In this document: positions 11,201-26,100 of the stretch, in pieces
Position numbering within the stretch: the stretch's first letter is position 1
How the letters are laid out: each line of letters opens with the position of its first letter
DNA from: Tillandsia leiboldiana
Lineage: Eukaryota > Streptophyta > Magnoliopsida > Poales > Bromeliaceae
DNA length: 64,000 bases
Assembly: GCA_029204045.2 (NCBI GenBank)
Contig: CM055073.1
Location: 30,544,576-30,608,575 of the forward strand
Reading direction: 5' to 3'
Made by a program: the position numbers and the translations under genes
The notes under the pieces: model-generated
Seen by the model: the letters and a program-made list of their open reading frames with translations, nothing else
Databases searched by the model: none
Told to the model about the DNA's origin: nothing

Positions 11201-14200
11201 AAGATTCCTAACAATAACCCAAAATCCCCTACACGATTAGTTACAAAAGGTTTGACAAAAGTGGCTACAGCAAAATGTAGGCAAAAAAATAAAGAGTCTG
11301 ATGCGATAAGCTCTCAAGGGACAACTTGTTTATGGAATCACAATAAAAGCACACATTTAACTAATCAAGAAATGTTACAAGCATCACAAAGTGCGGAGGG
11401 GATATGTTCTTTCGGTTGTATATAAGTATGATGAAGAGGATATATTATAAGCTTTTCGTCAATATGTTTACCAAGCATGAATATCTATTTGCCATGGCCG
11501 AACATTAAGGACTTACTCATTTCATCAAATCTTTGGGCCTGACATTTCCTATAAAATCTCACGCGACTATTTCTAAGGATGTTGTGGGTCATGATGATGA
11601 AGAAAAGAAAACACTACACAACATTTTTAATCCAATTTATGATCGATTTAGTTTTACTATGAACAGGTGGGCCTCTAGACAAAACAAGAAATATTTCTAT
11701 GTGGCAGCCCATTATGGACCCCTTTTTTGGAAAGGTGATTTCAGAAAGAATTACCTTTGGTTTGTAGAATTGATTTTGGTTAAAAGCTATAAAATGTTTG
11801 GCTGAGTTTAGATAAAAAGCGATTTTTCTAAAGTAATTTTGTAAAATTGTTTGGTAAAATATTTTTACTATATGTAAATAATAATTTTTTACTAAATCTT
11901 ATTTCAAAATAACTTAAAATTTGAATTTAAATTTAAATTTTGAATTTAAATTTAGATTTTAAATTTGCACAAAAAATTAAATTTTGATATTTTAATTTAA
12001 AATATAAATTTGAAATCTAAAAATTTAAAATTTAAAATCTAAATTTCATGTTTCAATATAAATTTGGAATTTTAAATTAAAATTTTAAATTTTAATATTT
12101 AAATCTTAAAACTTGAAATTTGAATTTTATAATTCAAAATTAAAATCTAAATTTTTAATTTTGAATTTTAAAAATTTAAAATTTGTAATTTGAAAATTAA
12201 AACTTAAAATTTTAAAATTAAAATTTATAATTTAAAATTTAAAAACTTAAAATTTAAATTTTAAAATTTTAAAACTTAAAATTTAAAATTTTATCTTAAA
12301 TTTGAAATTTGGAATTCAAAAGTTGAGATTTGAAATTTTAAATTGAAATTTAAAATCTAAATTTTAAACTTTAAATTTTGAAAATTGAAATTTAAAAGTT
12401 AAATTTTGAAATTTAAAAATTCAAATATAAAATTTATAATTTATAATTTAAATTTGAATTTAAATATAAAATTTAAATCTAAAATCAAAATAAAATTTTA
12501 AAATTTGAGTCCAAAATCAAAATCAAATTTCAAAAAATGAGTTTTAATTACTGACTTTGAGCCTCAAAAATTAGAAAACTGATTCTAAAAATCAAAATCA
12601 GGTTTTAAAAGCAATGTTGCCAAACTCTCTATTGAGCCGAATATTACTTTTGGGCCCAAAATCACTTCTTATAAGCTAGACCAAACACACCCACTATATT
12701 AATGAAGATTAGGTCTTGAAAAAAAATATCATCAACTTTATATATACTAGTGGCTTACAAACCATACTAAATTTGTGCAACACATTCATAAAAGAAAAAT
12801 ATGGTGGAGTTGAATCTTGATTGAAAAACGATGGCTTTGACTCTCAATAATAATAGTGCTAACAATGTATGTGTAAGAGTAATTGTCGATCACTTACAAA
12901 ACCAAAATGTTCTTATATGTAACAATATGTTTTTCCAATTTAGATGTGCACTCATATTATAAAAGGAAAATATCTAATATACCCCTGGTGGCCAAAATGC
13001 CCATATTGATTTTTAGGGTTTACTAATGGGATTTCGGGTTTAGAAAGGTATTTGGGGAAAAGAAAGGAAAATTTAAAAATTTTGAATAGTGATCAAGGGT
13101 ATAAAAGAAAAAACCCCTATAAAAGGATAATATCTAAATTTAGTTGTAACAGAAGGCATGACAATGATGTATATTACAAATTACAACTATAAATTTGTTA
13201 GATTACAAAATCAAAATTACAACTACATTTACAACTATAAAATTAGTTGTAAGAGAAGGCATAACAAAACAATAATCAAAATTACAACTATAAATTTAGT
13301 TGTAAGAGAAGGCATGACAAGGATGTGTATTACAAATATTAGGGGCATTATCAAAGTTGTTAAAGATTTCTCCTACAAAAAGAAGAATTTAATAGACAGG
13401 CCAAAGAATGTAATTTTGATTTTCGAAAACCTTTCTCTTCATTGTGTTTGAAATTTAATTTTTAAATTTTAAATTCAGTTTGATTGGGTTTAAGTTGGAT
13501 TTGGGCTACGTCAGCCAGTGCAACTGACTGTCGAAGCCGTGGAGCTTCCTCAACTGCTGTAGTTTTGGCTGTTCGATTGACTGTTGCGCTTGTTCTCCAA
13601 CCCTTAGCTTTCCGGCGTGCCACTGAAGCAACTACGGCTATTCCACCAGCTATGGTGTGGTGACCCGAATCCCTGCGATGCTTGGCTACATGGTCAGCGG
13701 CATGTAGAAACCAATCTTAGTGTGTCAAGTGCGTTGCACGCCAAACGGACACGAGAAACGGACTCAGCGCGAAAAATCGATCAAAAACACTATTTTTGTG
13801 TTTTTGCTGCGGATTCGGGCGCCCAGAAAAAAGTTTCAGGCGCCCGGAAGTGGGAGCATGGACCCGCGGACCACGGGTCAGCCGAGCTAGGTGTCGCGCT
13901 GTGATTGGAGCCGTGTAGGCCACGTGGCAGCATAGGATTGGGCGCGAGTGCGGACGCGATAGACCCGGCGCAGTCAACGTGGGCGCCCACGCTGCCTTTC
14001 CACGTGGCGGGCTCCCATTGGCAGGCGCCAACCACTCGGTCGAGGCGGGACGCATGGCGCGCGATAGGCGATTCGGGCGCTACTCGGATAGCTGCCACGT
14101 GTCCGGGAGCAAGGCTACTATTTTCGGGTGCCCAAAATCTGGGGTTTGAGCTGAAAATTGGACAGAATTATATTGTGGCTATAAATTGAAGCCTCCTCTT

Positions 14201-17200
14201 TCATTTTGAGGGCTTCCAAAGAGGTTTTTTCGACCAGAGGTGGAGCAAGAGCACTCTCCCACCACTCTTGAGGATTCTTGAAGAGATTTGAAGGTATTTT
14301 AATCATCTTCTTCCCCACTTTAGCAAGCTTGTTCATCCCGACGATTGTTGGCAGTTTCGTCGACGGATCTTCTGCGGCCTCCCCAGAGCAAACGACTTAG
14401 ATTTTTGAGCTGAAAATTGGAGGAGACCTTCTGCACAGGTAGATCTTCAACTTTTGTATTGATGACCTCCCTCCATTCTCGCATTTTCTGAGATGTTTCG
14501 CATCATCTTTGGAGGCCTTTTGCACAGGGCAGATTTCTCGACAGCATGTGTTACTCAAGCATTTTCTTGGCTTTTTGTTGATGGAGTTTGAAGTTTAAGG
14601 GCTTGAAATTTATCTAGATTTCAAAGGAACACGTGGGCATCTTTCTTTGGGATTTTTTAAGGTGATTTGTACAAGTTTTTCCCCTGTTTTTGAAGCCCTG
14701 TGACAGACTTGAGATGCAGTTTTCTGTGATTGAACCCCTTTGTGTTGATTGGCTTTTTAGGGGGTTGTTTCGTGGCTACCTTGGGGTTATTCTGAGAATG
14801 TAAGAGGGTCAAGGTGAGCATCTTTCCTTTTGGTTCCAGCTCGAAATCATGTATGGATTAATTTCTACGTCGCGTTGAACTTGCTCGCTGTTTTTTTTGG
14901 GTAATTTTGGACAGCACCAAAGAGATCGTGCTTACGCAGATTTTTTGGCACTTGCGGAGAGCTTGCTTCTTGGGTGTTCCTAAGTTGGAGAAGAACTTAG
15001 GAACCAAGTTCGGCACCTTTTCGTTGAAGTATGAGTTCAGTTTGGGTACCCGAATGCTTATGATGTTGTTCGCTGGATTTCTGCGACTAACCCGGTGTTT
15101 TCGCATTTGTGTTCAATCCGACAAGAGTTTTTGAAAGTTTTTCGATTCATTGGAACCGTAGGAGCCTGAGGAACATGCACGCCAAGTTTCAGCCCGATCG
15201 GACTCCGGATCGACACGTTCCAGATGGGTTGGATTTTCTCCGAAATCAGCTGACTTTTTATTACGTCTATTGCGTAGTTATCAGCATGCTAGTGATAGGG
15301 GTTGTTTTTTATGTTTATGATAGTTTTAGAGTTGTGGAACTCTGACTAGCACCCATGTCATATGTTGCATGATATTTGACCAGACTTTAAAAAACTCTCA
15401 ACTTGGGTATACTTTAGCTGTTTTCGGACCTTCTACACTTACATTATTTTACCACTTAACTTAGAGTGTATCCTCGCCCAGGTGTTGGGCCGAGTTGTCG
15501 GGGTAATGTAGGATGCATATTGCGCTCGTGCCTGGGGCCGAGTGGAGTGTGGTAGTTGAGACTAGATCTTGTTCTAGTATCGAGAGCCGTTTGGATAGAC
15601 GGTGGTCCCAGACCGTTGAGTGTTCTCCGGTCAGTGTTGTTGGGAGCCGTTTGGATAGACGATAGTTCCAGGCCGTGTAGTGTTCTCCGGCCAGCGTTGT
15701 TGGAAACCATTTGGGTAGACGGTGGTCCCAGGTCGTTGAGTGTCTTCGGACCGGTTTTGTTAGTTGTTGAGAGTTGTGGTTGTGTGGGAACTTGTGAAAG
15801 CAGGACCTTGAACCGAGGATGTTTTTGAACACACATGATTTCGGTAAACTAATATTTTCTCTCCAAATTTAGAAGAGTCGCCGGAATCTGTTCTTGTTTG
15901 ATTAAGGTGAAGGCATTAGCCTTTCGGGATTTGGAAAATAAAACTCGTTTTAACTGATTTCTTAAAAAAACTAAAATTTATTAAAAATGGGGTTTCCTCA
16001 AATCAAGATGGTTTTCTAAAAAAGTAGCTATCTTTTGTCCTCACCCGAAGAGGGTTCGAGTGAAAATGGTTTTTAAAAATAAATGTCATCTTTTCATATA
16101 AACCTCCTCACCCGAAGAGGGTTTGAGTGATTTGGGTTTCAAGGGCTGTTCTCATATTTGGGTCGAGAACTACAGGAGGTTATGCCTGGAACATGTTCTT
16201 ATTTGATTGGGGTTGTAGGCACCAGCCTTTCAAAATTTTCGGACCCTTCGTTGTTGTCGTCTGGTTTGCTCTAGACCGAGAGTCGTTATTGTGCCGATCT
16301 CCTTATATTGTGAGCTTGTTTTGAGCCAAGAGCGTATCTAGTTGATCCTGATTGTGGACTTTAGCATGCATGAGCCATATTGAGCTCGACTGTGATGCGC
16401 TGATTTTCCTCGGTAGGGTCGCTTCCCTCAAATGTCGCTCCAGAGCTGGGCCTCTTACATGTTCTCGCGCGACGTCGATGCAGTCCAGGTGGACACCCTA
16501 CGTATATCCTGCCCGGTATGGATAGTGGTAGTAGGTGGGCGCAGGCTTGACTGAACCCTATGAGGCAGTCATAGAGATTGGGTATTTTCATTGAGCACCT
16601 CGAAATCGAGTAGTTGCATACTATCATCTGTTTCGCCTATGGAGCATCGTAGATAGAGACATGATAGCTGTAGATTTATTCCAGCTTATCTATTTTTCTA
16701 TTACAGTAATTATGTTATCTTATGCCACCAGTAAACTTAGTGGGCAAACCGTTGGTCTTGGAGACAGTACCCACTGAGAACTACTGATTGATGTAGTTCT
16801 CACACCCGCTGTGGTGACTATTTTTCAGAGGCCTCCCCGTCTGTTTCTGCACCGGCTGGCTTGTCGAATCGAGGTAAGGGAGTCGCGAGCTAGATCCTTA
16901 CCCGTGCTATTCTTTGGTGAGTTAAATGTACCTTCCCGAAAGTGGGTTTATCCTGTACCATGATTATATCGTTTTAGTTTTTTTCCTTTTGTATTACTCA
17001 TAGTTGTCGTATTTGAGGTCTATTGGGATGTATTCAGTGGTACAGTGGATTTGAGGTTTTATTTATAGCAGTTTTTATTTCAGCTCTGATATCTGCTAGT
17101 TGTGACCTTACTTTGCAGGTTTGACGCTTCGCCTATGCGGGGTTTCCCGTATGGGTGGCGAATCTGTTGGCGAGCCCGGGTCGCAGTTTCGACCACGTGG

Positions 17201-20200
17201 CGTGACAGATTAGAGTGGTATTAGAGCCTAGGATGTAGAACATGTGGACTTAGAGACCCTAGGCTTGTAGTTGGACCCTAGAATGACTGACGTGAGGATC
17301 GTTTGGTAGCGAGTCATGATTGGGTTACAACTACCCCGAGGGAACGGGGTGAGTGATCGACATGCTTTCTCCTGGTAAACGACTATATTGGCTGCAGACA
17401 GCATAATGCTGCAGGCAAGAGGGACATGCCTCAGACTTTCACCAAAGTGATGAGTCTTTTTCTTTTGACTCTTTTCTCTTTGATTTCATTGGTGCAGCAT
17501 GCCTCTCCGACGCCGAGTACCGACTCGCGCGCACCCCGTCTCAGCTGATGAGACTGAGGAGGAAGAGTCAGGGCAGGTCCGGCAGAGTGAGATCCAGGAG
17601 TTACCGACCCAGGTGGACCAGTTATCAGAGGCTTGCCGGCGCCAAGAGGAGACTATGGATCGCATGATGCGACTTTTTGAGCAGAGAGTACAGCCGGTTG
17701 TGGCACCGCCTGAGGTTTCTCCGATACCCTCATCCCCTGCAGTGACACCCACGGCAGCACCAGCAATGCCAGTAGCCCCTTTCGTGCCGACCGCCAGTGG
17801 AGAGGCACCGAAGTCGGGCGGGCAGTTATCACCGGAGGAGCAGAGAGATCTTATTGATCGTTTGACCAGATTCAGGCAGTTCGACCCGCCCCGATTTTCT
17901 GGACAGAGTTTGGAGCCGTGGGAGGCCGAGCCGTGGGTGGCGGCGATGGAGAGACTGTTTGAGAACCTCTTTGTGCCAGAGAGGTATCAAATGCACTTGG
18001 CCACCAACTTCTTGGAGAGTGACGTTGAGGTTTGGTGGAGGAGAGTCAAACCAGTTGGCCGAGGGGCCGAGCTTTTGTCATGGACCGAGTTTCGTAGCCT
18101 GTTGTTCGGGGCCTTCTTCCCGGACAGCACTAGGCAGAAACTCGAAGAGGATCTAAGAAATCTCTAGCAGGGAGATCGCAGGGTGCAGGAGTACATCAGA
18201 GAGTTTACGCGGTTGCTGAACTGCGTACCCCACACCGCAAAGGACGAAGCGCACAGGATATATATGTTTGAGAGAGGATTTCGCCAGGATATCTTTTAGT
18301 TCGTTCGATCCCTCCGGCTACAGACTTTGGATGCTTTGATGGAGCAGGCACTATATGGAGCGTGGCGTTGTAGTGCTTGTGGATAGGGACTTGCCGCCTG
18401 GGGGGCAAGTTGTGGAGAGAAGGGCCCAGCGCCAGATAATGGAGGACAGACCAGCAGTCAGAAGCCTCCAAGACATTCCCGATTCCCTCCTCAGGACCGT
18501 GGATTCCAGAGGCGCCAGAGTTCTGGTGCACCCCACCCCAGCATCAACAACAGGATCGGCAACAGCATCAGCAACAGAATCAGCAGCGACGGCAGGATAG
18601 GTGTGTTATCTGCGGTAGGCTGCATTCACCGCCGCAGTGACCAGAGACAGGGACGGTGCTTCCGATGTGGACAGACGGGACATTTCTAGGCATTGTGCCC
18701 CCGAGCAGTACTCTCGGTACTACCGCTTGCATCGGCACCGCCATTGCCTCTTCAAGAAGCAGGAGCTCCTCCGATTTACCGCCACGCAGATGGGGCTACG
18801 ACGCCAAGGCAGACGGAGCAACGACCACCAGCACCGAGCGGATGAGTCTACGCAGCTCGGGTGGAGGATGCCACGGCAGCGGACCGCGTCGTCGTAGGTA
18901 TTATTCTAATCACAGCTGTCCGAGCTAAAGTATTTTTGATACTAGCGCATTTTATTCATGTATTAGTAGCGCATTTGCATTCCTGCATGGACTAGAGGTA
19001 GGGCCGTTACCACATGCACTTGAGGTGCAGATCCCTGATCATGTTGTGCATGTGGAGGAGGTTTGTGGATCATGTCCAGTGCAGTTGGGGCCGTGGATTA
19101 TGCCGGTAGACTCGTTGGTTTGCGCCAGCTCCAGGACTTTGACAGAGTGCTCGGGATGGATTGGTTGGCGCGGTATCATGCGACGATTGACTGCGGAGAG
19201 AGGACTGACCTTCCGCGAGCCGGACAGGAGGAGTTCATCTACAGAGGTTGCCAGAGTAACCCTTTTTGTAGCGACGGTTTCATCGGCAAGGGCCAGGCAG
19301 ATGATGAGCTGAGGATGTACCGCTTTCCTAGCGACAGTAGTAGAGGTGCCTACGGCGGCACCGGTACTCAAGGATATCCCCATTGTCCGCGAGTTCCCGG
19401 ATGTGATTCCACCAAGCTGACCATGATGTTGCCGGATAGTGAGATTGAGTTTGTGATTGACATAGTCCCCAGGTGGTGGTTGTTGGGTAAAGGGAGAGGA
19501 AGAGAAAGAATAGGGTTTTGAGTTTTCTTTTTCTTTTTCTTTTTATTTCTCTTTTTCAATATTTGCAATTCAATCCCTGTAATTTTTTCAAAGCCAGTTT
19601 GATCCTCTCTCAGTCCTCTACACAGGAGTCTTCCACTTTGAAAAACTTTCACTTTGCACCGATGAAATGATGAACTTTTCACAGACTGCTCTATTTTTCA
19701 ATTTTGTAAAAAAATTACATTTTAGTTGGGAATCAAGTGTCGCCCGGCACGGGGCGGCACGTGCACGGTACGGGGGGGGTAGTTACCCCCCCCCCCCTCC
19801 CGTCTCGGCGATACCCATTGGGTATCGCTCAAGACCCAATGGGTATCGCCCGTGCCGTGCCAAGCGTACCGAGTTTTTTTTTTTTTTTTAAACAATGGTT
19901 TTACAGTAAACACATGGTTAAATACTTATTATACTTGTGAATTTTATTATATTATTATTTCTATTTTTTATGAGGTATAGTTGTACTTTATATATAAAAA
20001 AAGTTATCAATATGTTAATTTGTGAGTATAATAAGCTATATATAGCCAATATTCATAATTTTTTGACTAAACATTTCAAAACAATATTATAAGAGCTTAT
20101 TGAGAACAAAAAAAATAAAAAAAAACCGTGCCAAAGCGTGCCACTGGGAGGTCATGCGTATCCATCGGCACGCAAGCGTGCCACGTGCCGGCACGGAAGC

Positions 20201-23085
20201 GTGCCCGTACCGTACTGTGCCAGGCGGAGAGCGGCATGCCCCCGTGCCACGGCACTTAATTCCTTGGATAGTATTATAATTGGGTTTGTTGAATTTGATT
20301 ATGTTCATCTTGTATTTTTGTTTGGTTTCAAGTTGGTTTTGGTGACTTTTGAAACCGTTTGAATGCCATCTCGATTGATGTGTAGTGTCTTCCTTTTGGG
20401 CTCTTTGACCACAGATTCCTCATCTTTCCCTCACCTTCTTCAAACTTCGTCGATCCATGTGAGTAGAAATATCCCTCCGAGTCCGCCATCAAAATTAAAT
20501 TAAATCTCCTTGCTAAATAGTTGCAATATTCATTTTATTCTATATATCTATTTGCCTGATAACTTGTGCTTACATTTACATGTACTTATGAACATGTTGT
20601 GATTTTTGCTTACCATATATTGCTTCTTACTTAAACCCTTAAATTGATGCATTCCGTTTAGATAGGGATGAAGTGATTAGATTGCATGATCTTGAAATTG
20701 TATGCTTACTACCTATAGTTATCAATTGTTATATATTGTAGTAGTTAGGATACATTTTGAAATATAAGTTGTATTGACATTCCACCTAAATTTTTATACT
20801 TCGGAAAATAGGAATCTTGACATTAGGTGATATTTTCATTGAACAAAATTTGATTGGATAGCACATTGCCATAATTTACATCTTAGCTACATTATTTAGA
20901 AAACCCTTAACATTGGTTTCTCCTGATACTTAATTACTTGTTACTTTATTATTGCTCTCTTATGCTTGTGAAATGATTATGTTATGACTGTGGAGAGAGT
21001 TTAGAGGTGGATTTACGGTAATGTGAGATGTGGATTCGTAGTGTAGAGATGCGATTATGATCATAGCCATGTGATATGGATTATGTAGTGTATCCGGACC
21101 CTCTGGATTTGTAGTGTAGAGAGGCGATTATGATTATGGCTATGTGATATGGATTATGTAGTGGATCCAGACCAATGGTCCTAGTTGTATGTGAGATATG
21201 TGATGATGGTTGAGATTGAGAGCGATACTCTCGATGGAGGTTGGGTATATAGTTTGTGCATATTGAGATTTGAGACCTATACTCTGGACGGATGTTGGAT
21301 ATAGTGGTGTTGTGGAGTGGAGCTTAGATAACCACACTTTGGACAATGTCGAGTGTAGTTAGGGCTGTGAGGCATTGCAAGAAAGTGAACTGTCTAGAGT
21401 AGAGAGTTAAACTGTGGACGGATGTTGGGTACAAACAAGATGACAGTTTCGCAAACGTGCGGTATGTGGGGGTGAGATGCTAGACAAATGTCGTATATCA
21501 AAAGTAGAATAAATAATATGAGGCTGGACGAATGTCGTCTTATATTATGACTGCGATTTTAGAGGGATATGTGGCGTTGGAGGTGGAGGTACCATCTGCA
21601 AATAAAGGAGGGTTTAATTGCTTTTTGTGGGGAAATAGGGCGGCTTAATTGTTATTTGTTGGGATGTAAGAGGGGGTTTGATTGCTTTTTGTCAGGAGAT
21701 AAGGGGGTGTAATATATATTTTGTGGCATAATTTTTTGTTACTTTACTATTGAGTTTCATGTTAAAATTGCATTTATATTTGTTAAATATTAAATTTTAT
21801 TGAACAATACACATGTATATAGATTGCATTCCGTTCGAGAAGTAAATTTTGGAGATAATTTTTGTTCCCTAGAAGAAATGATATCATGATATAAGCTAGA
21901 ACAACTGTGAATTGATATTTGAATGCAATCAGAAATATTCTCGAGGATATCTTTAATAACGTTTGAATAAAAAATCTAGAACAATGTTTAAATATGTTTA
22001 AAAATGTAGTGTTCTAGTACTTTAGGGCCGTGCGGACGAGTACAATTAGCTGACCGACGCATCTGAAGATGATCGGGTCGAGCAAGAACCGTTTCACACG
22101 AAATTGACGAGAAAACAGACTCGGAGTGGAAAAATTAGTGGGAACTGAAGTTTCCATGAATTCGGGCGGCCGAATCTTTGTTTCAGATGCCCGGATTTAG
22201 AATTTGGATGCTCCGAATTCTTGAGTTATGGGAAGCCGGTTTTGAGCTATTCGGACCATTATCCGAACTCTACTTCCGGCCGCCCGAAATGTGTTTTGGG
22301 CACCTGAAAAATCTGGATAGGTGTGGATCCAGATTAGGATTGTCGCGGACCCGCTGGTCCGATTTACCCAAAACAAATTTTCAATAAAGGGGGACTCGGG
22401 GAGAATTTTTAAGGCTTTTTCCCATCTTCATCTGAGCCTTATCCACTCCTCACACCCCCTCTTTCTTTCCTGGAGCACTTAGAGATGAAGGCTGCAGCAG
22501 CAGGAGCAACATCAGCAAGCAGCTTGAGCATCTTGGGAGTCCGTTTCTACCTTACAGAGGCTTCGAATCCGGGGAGAGTTGATCGCGCACGTTGTGGCTG
22601 GGCGATCGAGCGGATTCTTCTTCTTCTTCTCCATCTGAGACTTTTGAGGTAGGTTGAGCTTGGATTTCTTTGGGTTTTCTTTGAGATTTTGTCGAGCTCT
22701 CCTCTATCTATGGTTGAGAGTAAGGAATTAAGTGCCGTGGCACGGGGGCGTGCCGCTCTCCGCCTGGCACGGTACAGTACGGGCACGCTTCCGTGCCGAC
22801 ACGTGGCACGTTTGCGTGCCGATGGATACGCATGACCTCACAGTGGCACGCTCTGGTACAGTTTTTTTTTGCTTTTTTTGTTCCCAATAAGTTTTTATAA
22901 TATTATTTTGAAATGTTTAGTCAAAAAATTATGAATATTGGCTATATATAGCTTATTATACTCACCAATTAACATATTGATAATTTTTTTTAAATATAAA
23001 GTACAATTATACCTCATAGAAATTAGAAATAATAATAAAATTCACAAGTATAATAAGTATTTAACTATATGTTTACTATAAAACC

Positions 23086-23123
<38 letters not shown>

Positions 23124-26100
23124 TGGCACGCTCGGCACGGCACGGGCGATGGGTATCTCTTGAACTCTAGGTTAGAGTGACATGGTATGAGTTTGTTGGT
23201 GTCCTTAGGACATCTTGAACCCTAGAGTCTTGAACTTAGGGTCGAAAGTGAGAATCGAGTAAAACAAGATAACTCAAATTCAATTTGGTGTCCTTGAGGC
23301 ATCCTAGCTATCCTAAGGGGTCGTTTGGAAACGGGATGGAATAGGGAATAAGGGGGATATCCCCCTTATTCTACCAAACGCACCTGGAATCAACCGGTAT
23401 TGCTTATCCCAGTACAACTAGAATAAGCTGGTACAGTAAATTTTACATATTATTTTAATAAATTTTTTTTTACTATTTTACCCTCCTCCCCCCACTTTTT
23501 CTCTTCCCGAGGCAAATACCATCAAAACTCTCTCCTCTCTCTCTCTCTTTATTCTCCCAGCTATCTCCTCTCTCTCTCTCCTCCCCCCACCCTTTCCTTC
23601 TTCCCGAGGCCATCAATGCTCCCTCCTCTCTCTCTCTTTCTTCTCCATTAGCAGCTCTCTCCTCTCTCTCTCGCTTTCTTCTCCATTAGCAGCTCCCTCC
23701 TCTCTCTCTCTTTCTTTTAATTTTTTTTAATTAAAAATTTAGATCAAATGACATTTGCAAATAAATATTATTTTCATAAAATTTAATTTAATTTTCATTA
23801 TGATTTTATCTTATTTTTTGTAAGGCTTTAATCCATTAATTAAAACGAGAAAAACGATTTTATCAAATTTTTATCGCATAATAAAGCTTGAGGGCAAAAA
23901 TTTCCAAATATTTAGCAAATATACGATTTTAGCACATTTTTAAAAAATTTGATGTTAAAAATTTATAATTTAAAATTAATATTATAAAATTTTAAATCTT
24001 AAAATTTAAATGTTGAAATTTTATATTTAAAATTTTAAATTTAATTTGAGAAAATAAAATGTTAAATTAAATATTATTTTTAAATAATATAATTTAATTA
24101 TGATTTTAATTTTATTTTTATTTTTTTAAACCATTAATCCATTAATTAAAACGAACTAATTAGATTTTAACAACTTTTATCACATGTTAACTCTTGAGGG
24201 CAAAAAGGTAATTTACCCAACTTAACCTCTTTATTCCTCTTATTCCTCATTATTAAACCAAACACAAAATCTCTTATCCCTGGAACCATCCCAAACGCTT
24301 TTTCACTCTAGTTCCGTACTTTATACTTATCCCAAGATTAGCTAGTTCTACCTTAACCCGTTTCCAAACGGACCCTAAAGGTTAATAACCTAGAATAAAA
24401 GAGAAAAGTAAAGGTAATAAAGCTTCAGAAAGCGATAAAAGGCCCAACGGGAGGGTTACGAGCATATTTCGACTCCCGGGGGAGCGTTACGAACATATTT
24501 CGACTCTCTATGCGAATGAGTGCTAAGGTGGCTTAAACTCATTCATGGCAAGTGGAGAGAATTCCGCGCATAAGTCGACTCTCCGTGAAATGGCACTAAA
24601 GGAGCCCAAGCAACCGCCGAGTACAGAGAGTTCTGCGCATAAGTCGATTCTCTACGAAGCACCTTATATGAAACCTAAATCATAATGTGATTAGTATGAC
24701 CGGTTACAGTAGGGTTAGATATAACCCTTGAGTAGCAGCATAGTGGCCGAGTGGTATAGTAGCCTAGTGTGGCATGGTATGGTAGCATGTTGGCATGTGT
24801 GCATAGACTAGTCGAGTAGAGCTTTTTATGCCTGCATACTAGTGCAGTTTTACTGCTTTCCCTATTTATCTTACTACTAATACTTCTATTGAACCAAGAC
24901 GCGTAGAACATGTTTCTCAGTGGATGAACCCATTGAAAACTATTCGTAGTTCTCACACCCCGTGATTTCTACTTTTTACAGATCCAAGTATAGCCGAGGC
25001 TCATAATAGGGACAAGAGCCCAGTTGAGTAGCAGACCTAATGGATCTAGTACTTTTACCTTTTTGAGTGTTGAGTGAAGAAAGAGAAAAGAAAAATTATA
25101 ATTAAAAATGTACTTAAATGTTCAGTCTCATATTTTGTAGTTCAACTTTATGCAAATGTTTTTATGTTTAAAGTTAAATATTTAGTTTAAATTCACTCTG
25201 ATATTCATGTGTATCTCATTGTGTCCACATTGTGTGATTGAGATGTTATCGTTCCTTTCAAGTATAAAGAGGTCATTCTCGAATGGCGGGTCTATTGGCG
25301 TGCCTGTACCGACCAAATTGGCGATCTCGGGGCGTGATACTAGAGATAGGGCCATTATCACATGCACAAGAGGTGCAGATTTTCGATCATATTTTGCATG
25401 TGGAGGAGTGTTGTTAGTCATGTTCATTGTAGTTGGGACCTCGGATTATGTCCGCAGACCTATTGGTCTTGTAGCAACTTCAGGGCTTTGATGTAGTGCT
25501 TGAAATGGATTGGTTGGCGCAGTAGTTTGCGACAATCGACCGCAGTAAGAGGACGGTGATCTTCCGCGAGCCCGAACAGGAGGAGTTCGTCAATCGAGGT
25601 TGTCGGAGTACATTGTTCGCTGTTACGATTTCTTCGGCGAGGGCCAGACAAATGATGAGTCATGAATGTATTGCCTTTTTGGCGATTGTAGTAGAGGTGC
25701 CTACAGCGACACCGGGACTCAAGAATATTCCTATTGTCCGCGAGTTCCTAAATGTGTTTCCCATGGAGTTGACAATGATGCTGCTGGACAAAGAGATCGA
25801 ATTTGTAATTGGCATAGTTCTTGAATTCGCACCAATCTCGAAGACACCCTACAGGATAGCACCGGCTGAGCTGAGAGAGCTGAAAGCGCAGTTGCAGGAC
25901 TTGATGGATAAGAGGTTTGTCAGACCTAGTGTGTCGCATTAGGGCGGGCCAGTGTTGTTCATGAAGAAGAAGAATGGTTCACTGAGGCTGTGGACTGCAG
26001 GGAATTGAACAAAATGACCATCAAGACCAAGTATCCTTTATCGTGCATCGACGATCTTTTTGATCAGCTGCAAGGAGCTTGTGTCTTCTCGAAAGTAGAT

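Larger units (their letters stand above)
13700..19465 (+). mobile_element. Ty3/gypsy element A: 5' LTR, PBS, gag and start of pol, truncated at 3'
   Basis: Order on the plus strand: long LTR, tRNA-Met primer site, gag with a zinc knuckle, protease-like and early RT sequence. Homology to the pol of the neighbouring gypsy element stops abruptly at about 19465. No second LTR for this element was found. Confidence 0.8.
22005..25338 (+). repeat. Gypsy B 5' LTR, split by two insertions
   Basis: Without the hAT MITE (22721-23156) and the PIF element (23317-24375) about 1.85 kb remain, close to the 1960 bp of the 3' LTR. The 3' half diverges more from the partner LTR than the 5' half does. It ends GGGGCGTGATA and runs straight into pol sequence without a primer-binding site. 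Confidence 0.7.

Noticed and set aside
13158..13451. A 97-codon frame of Asn/Tyr-rich protein
   Set aside because: Produced by the AGTTGTAAGAGAAGGCAT repeat.
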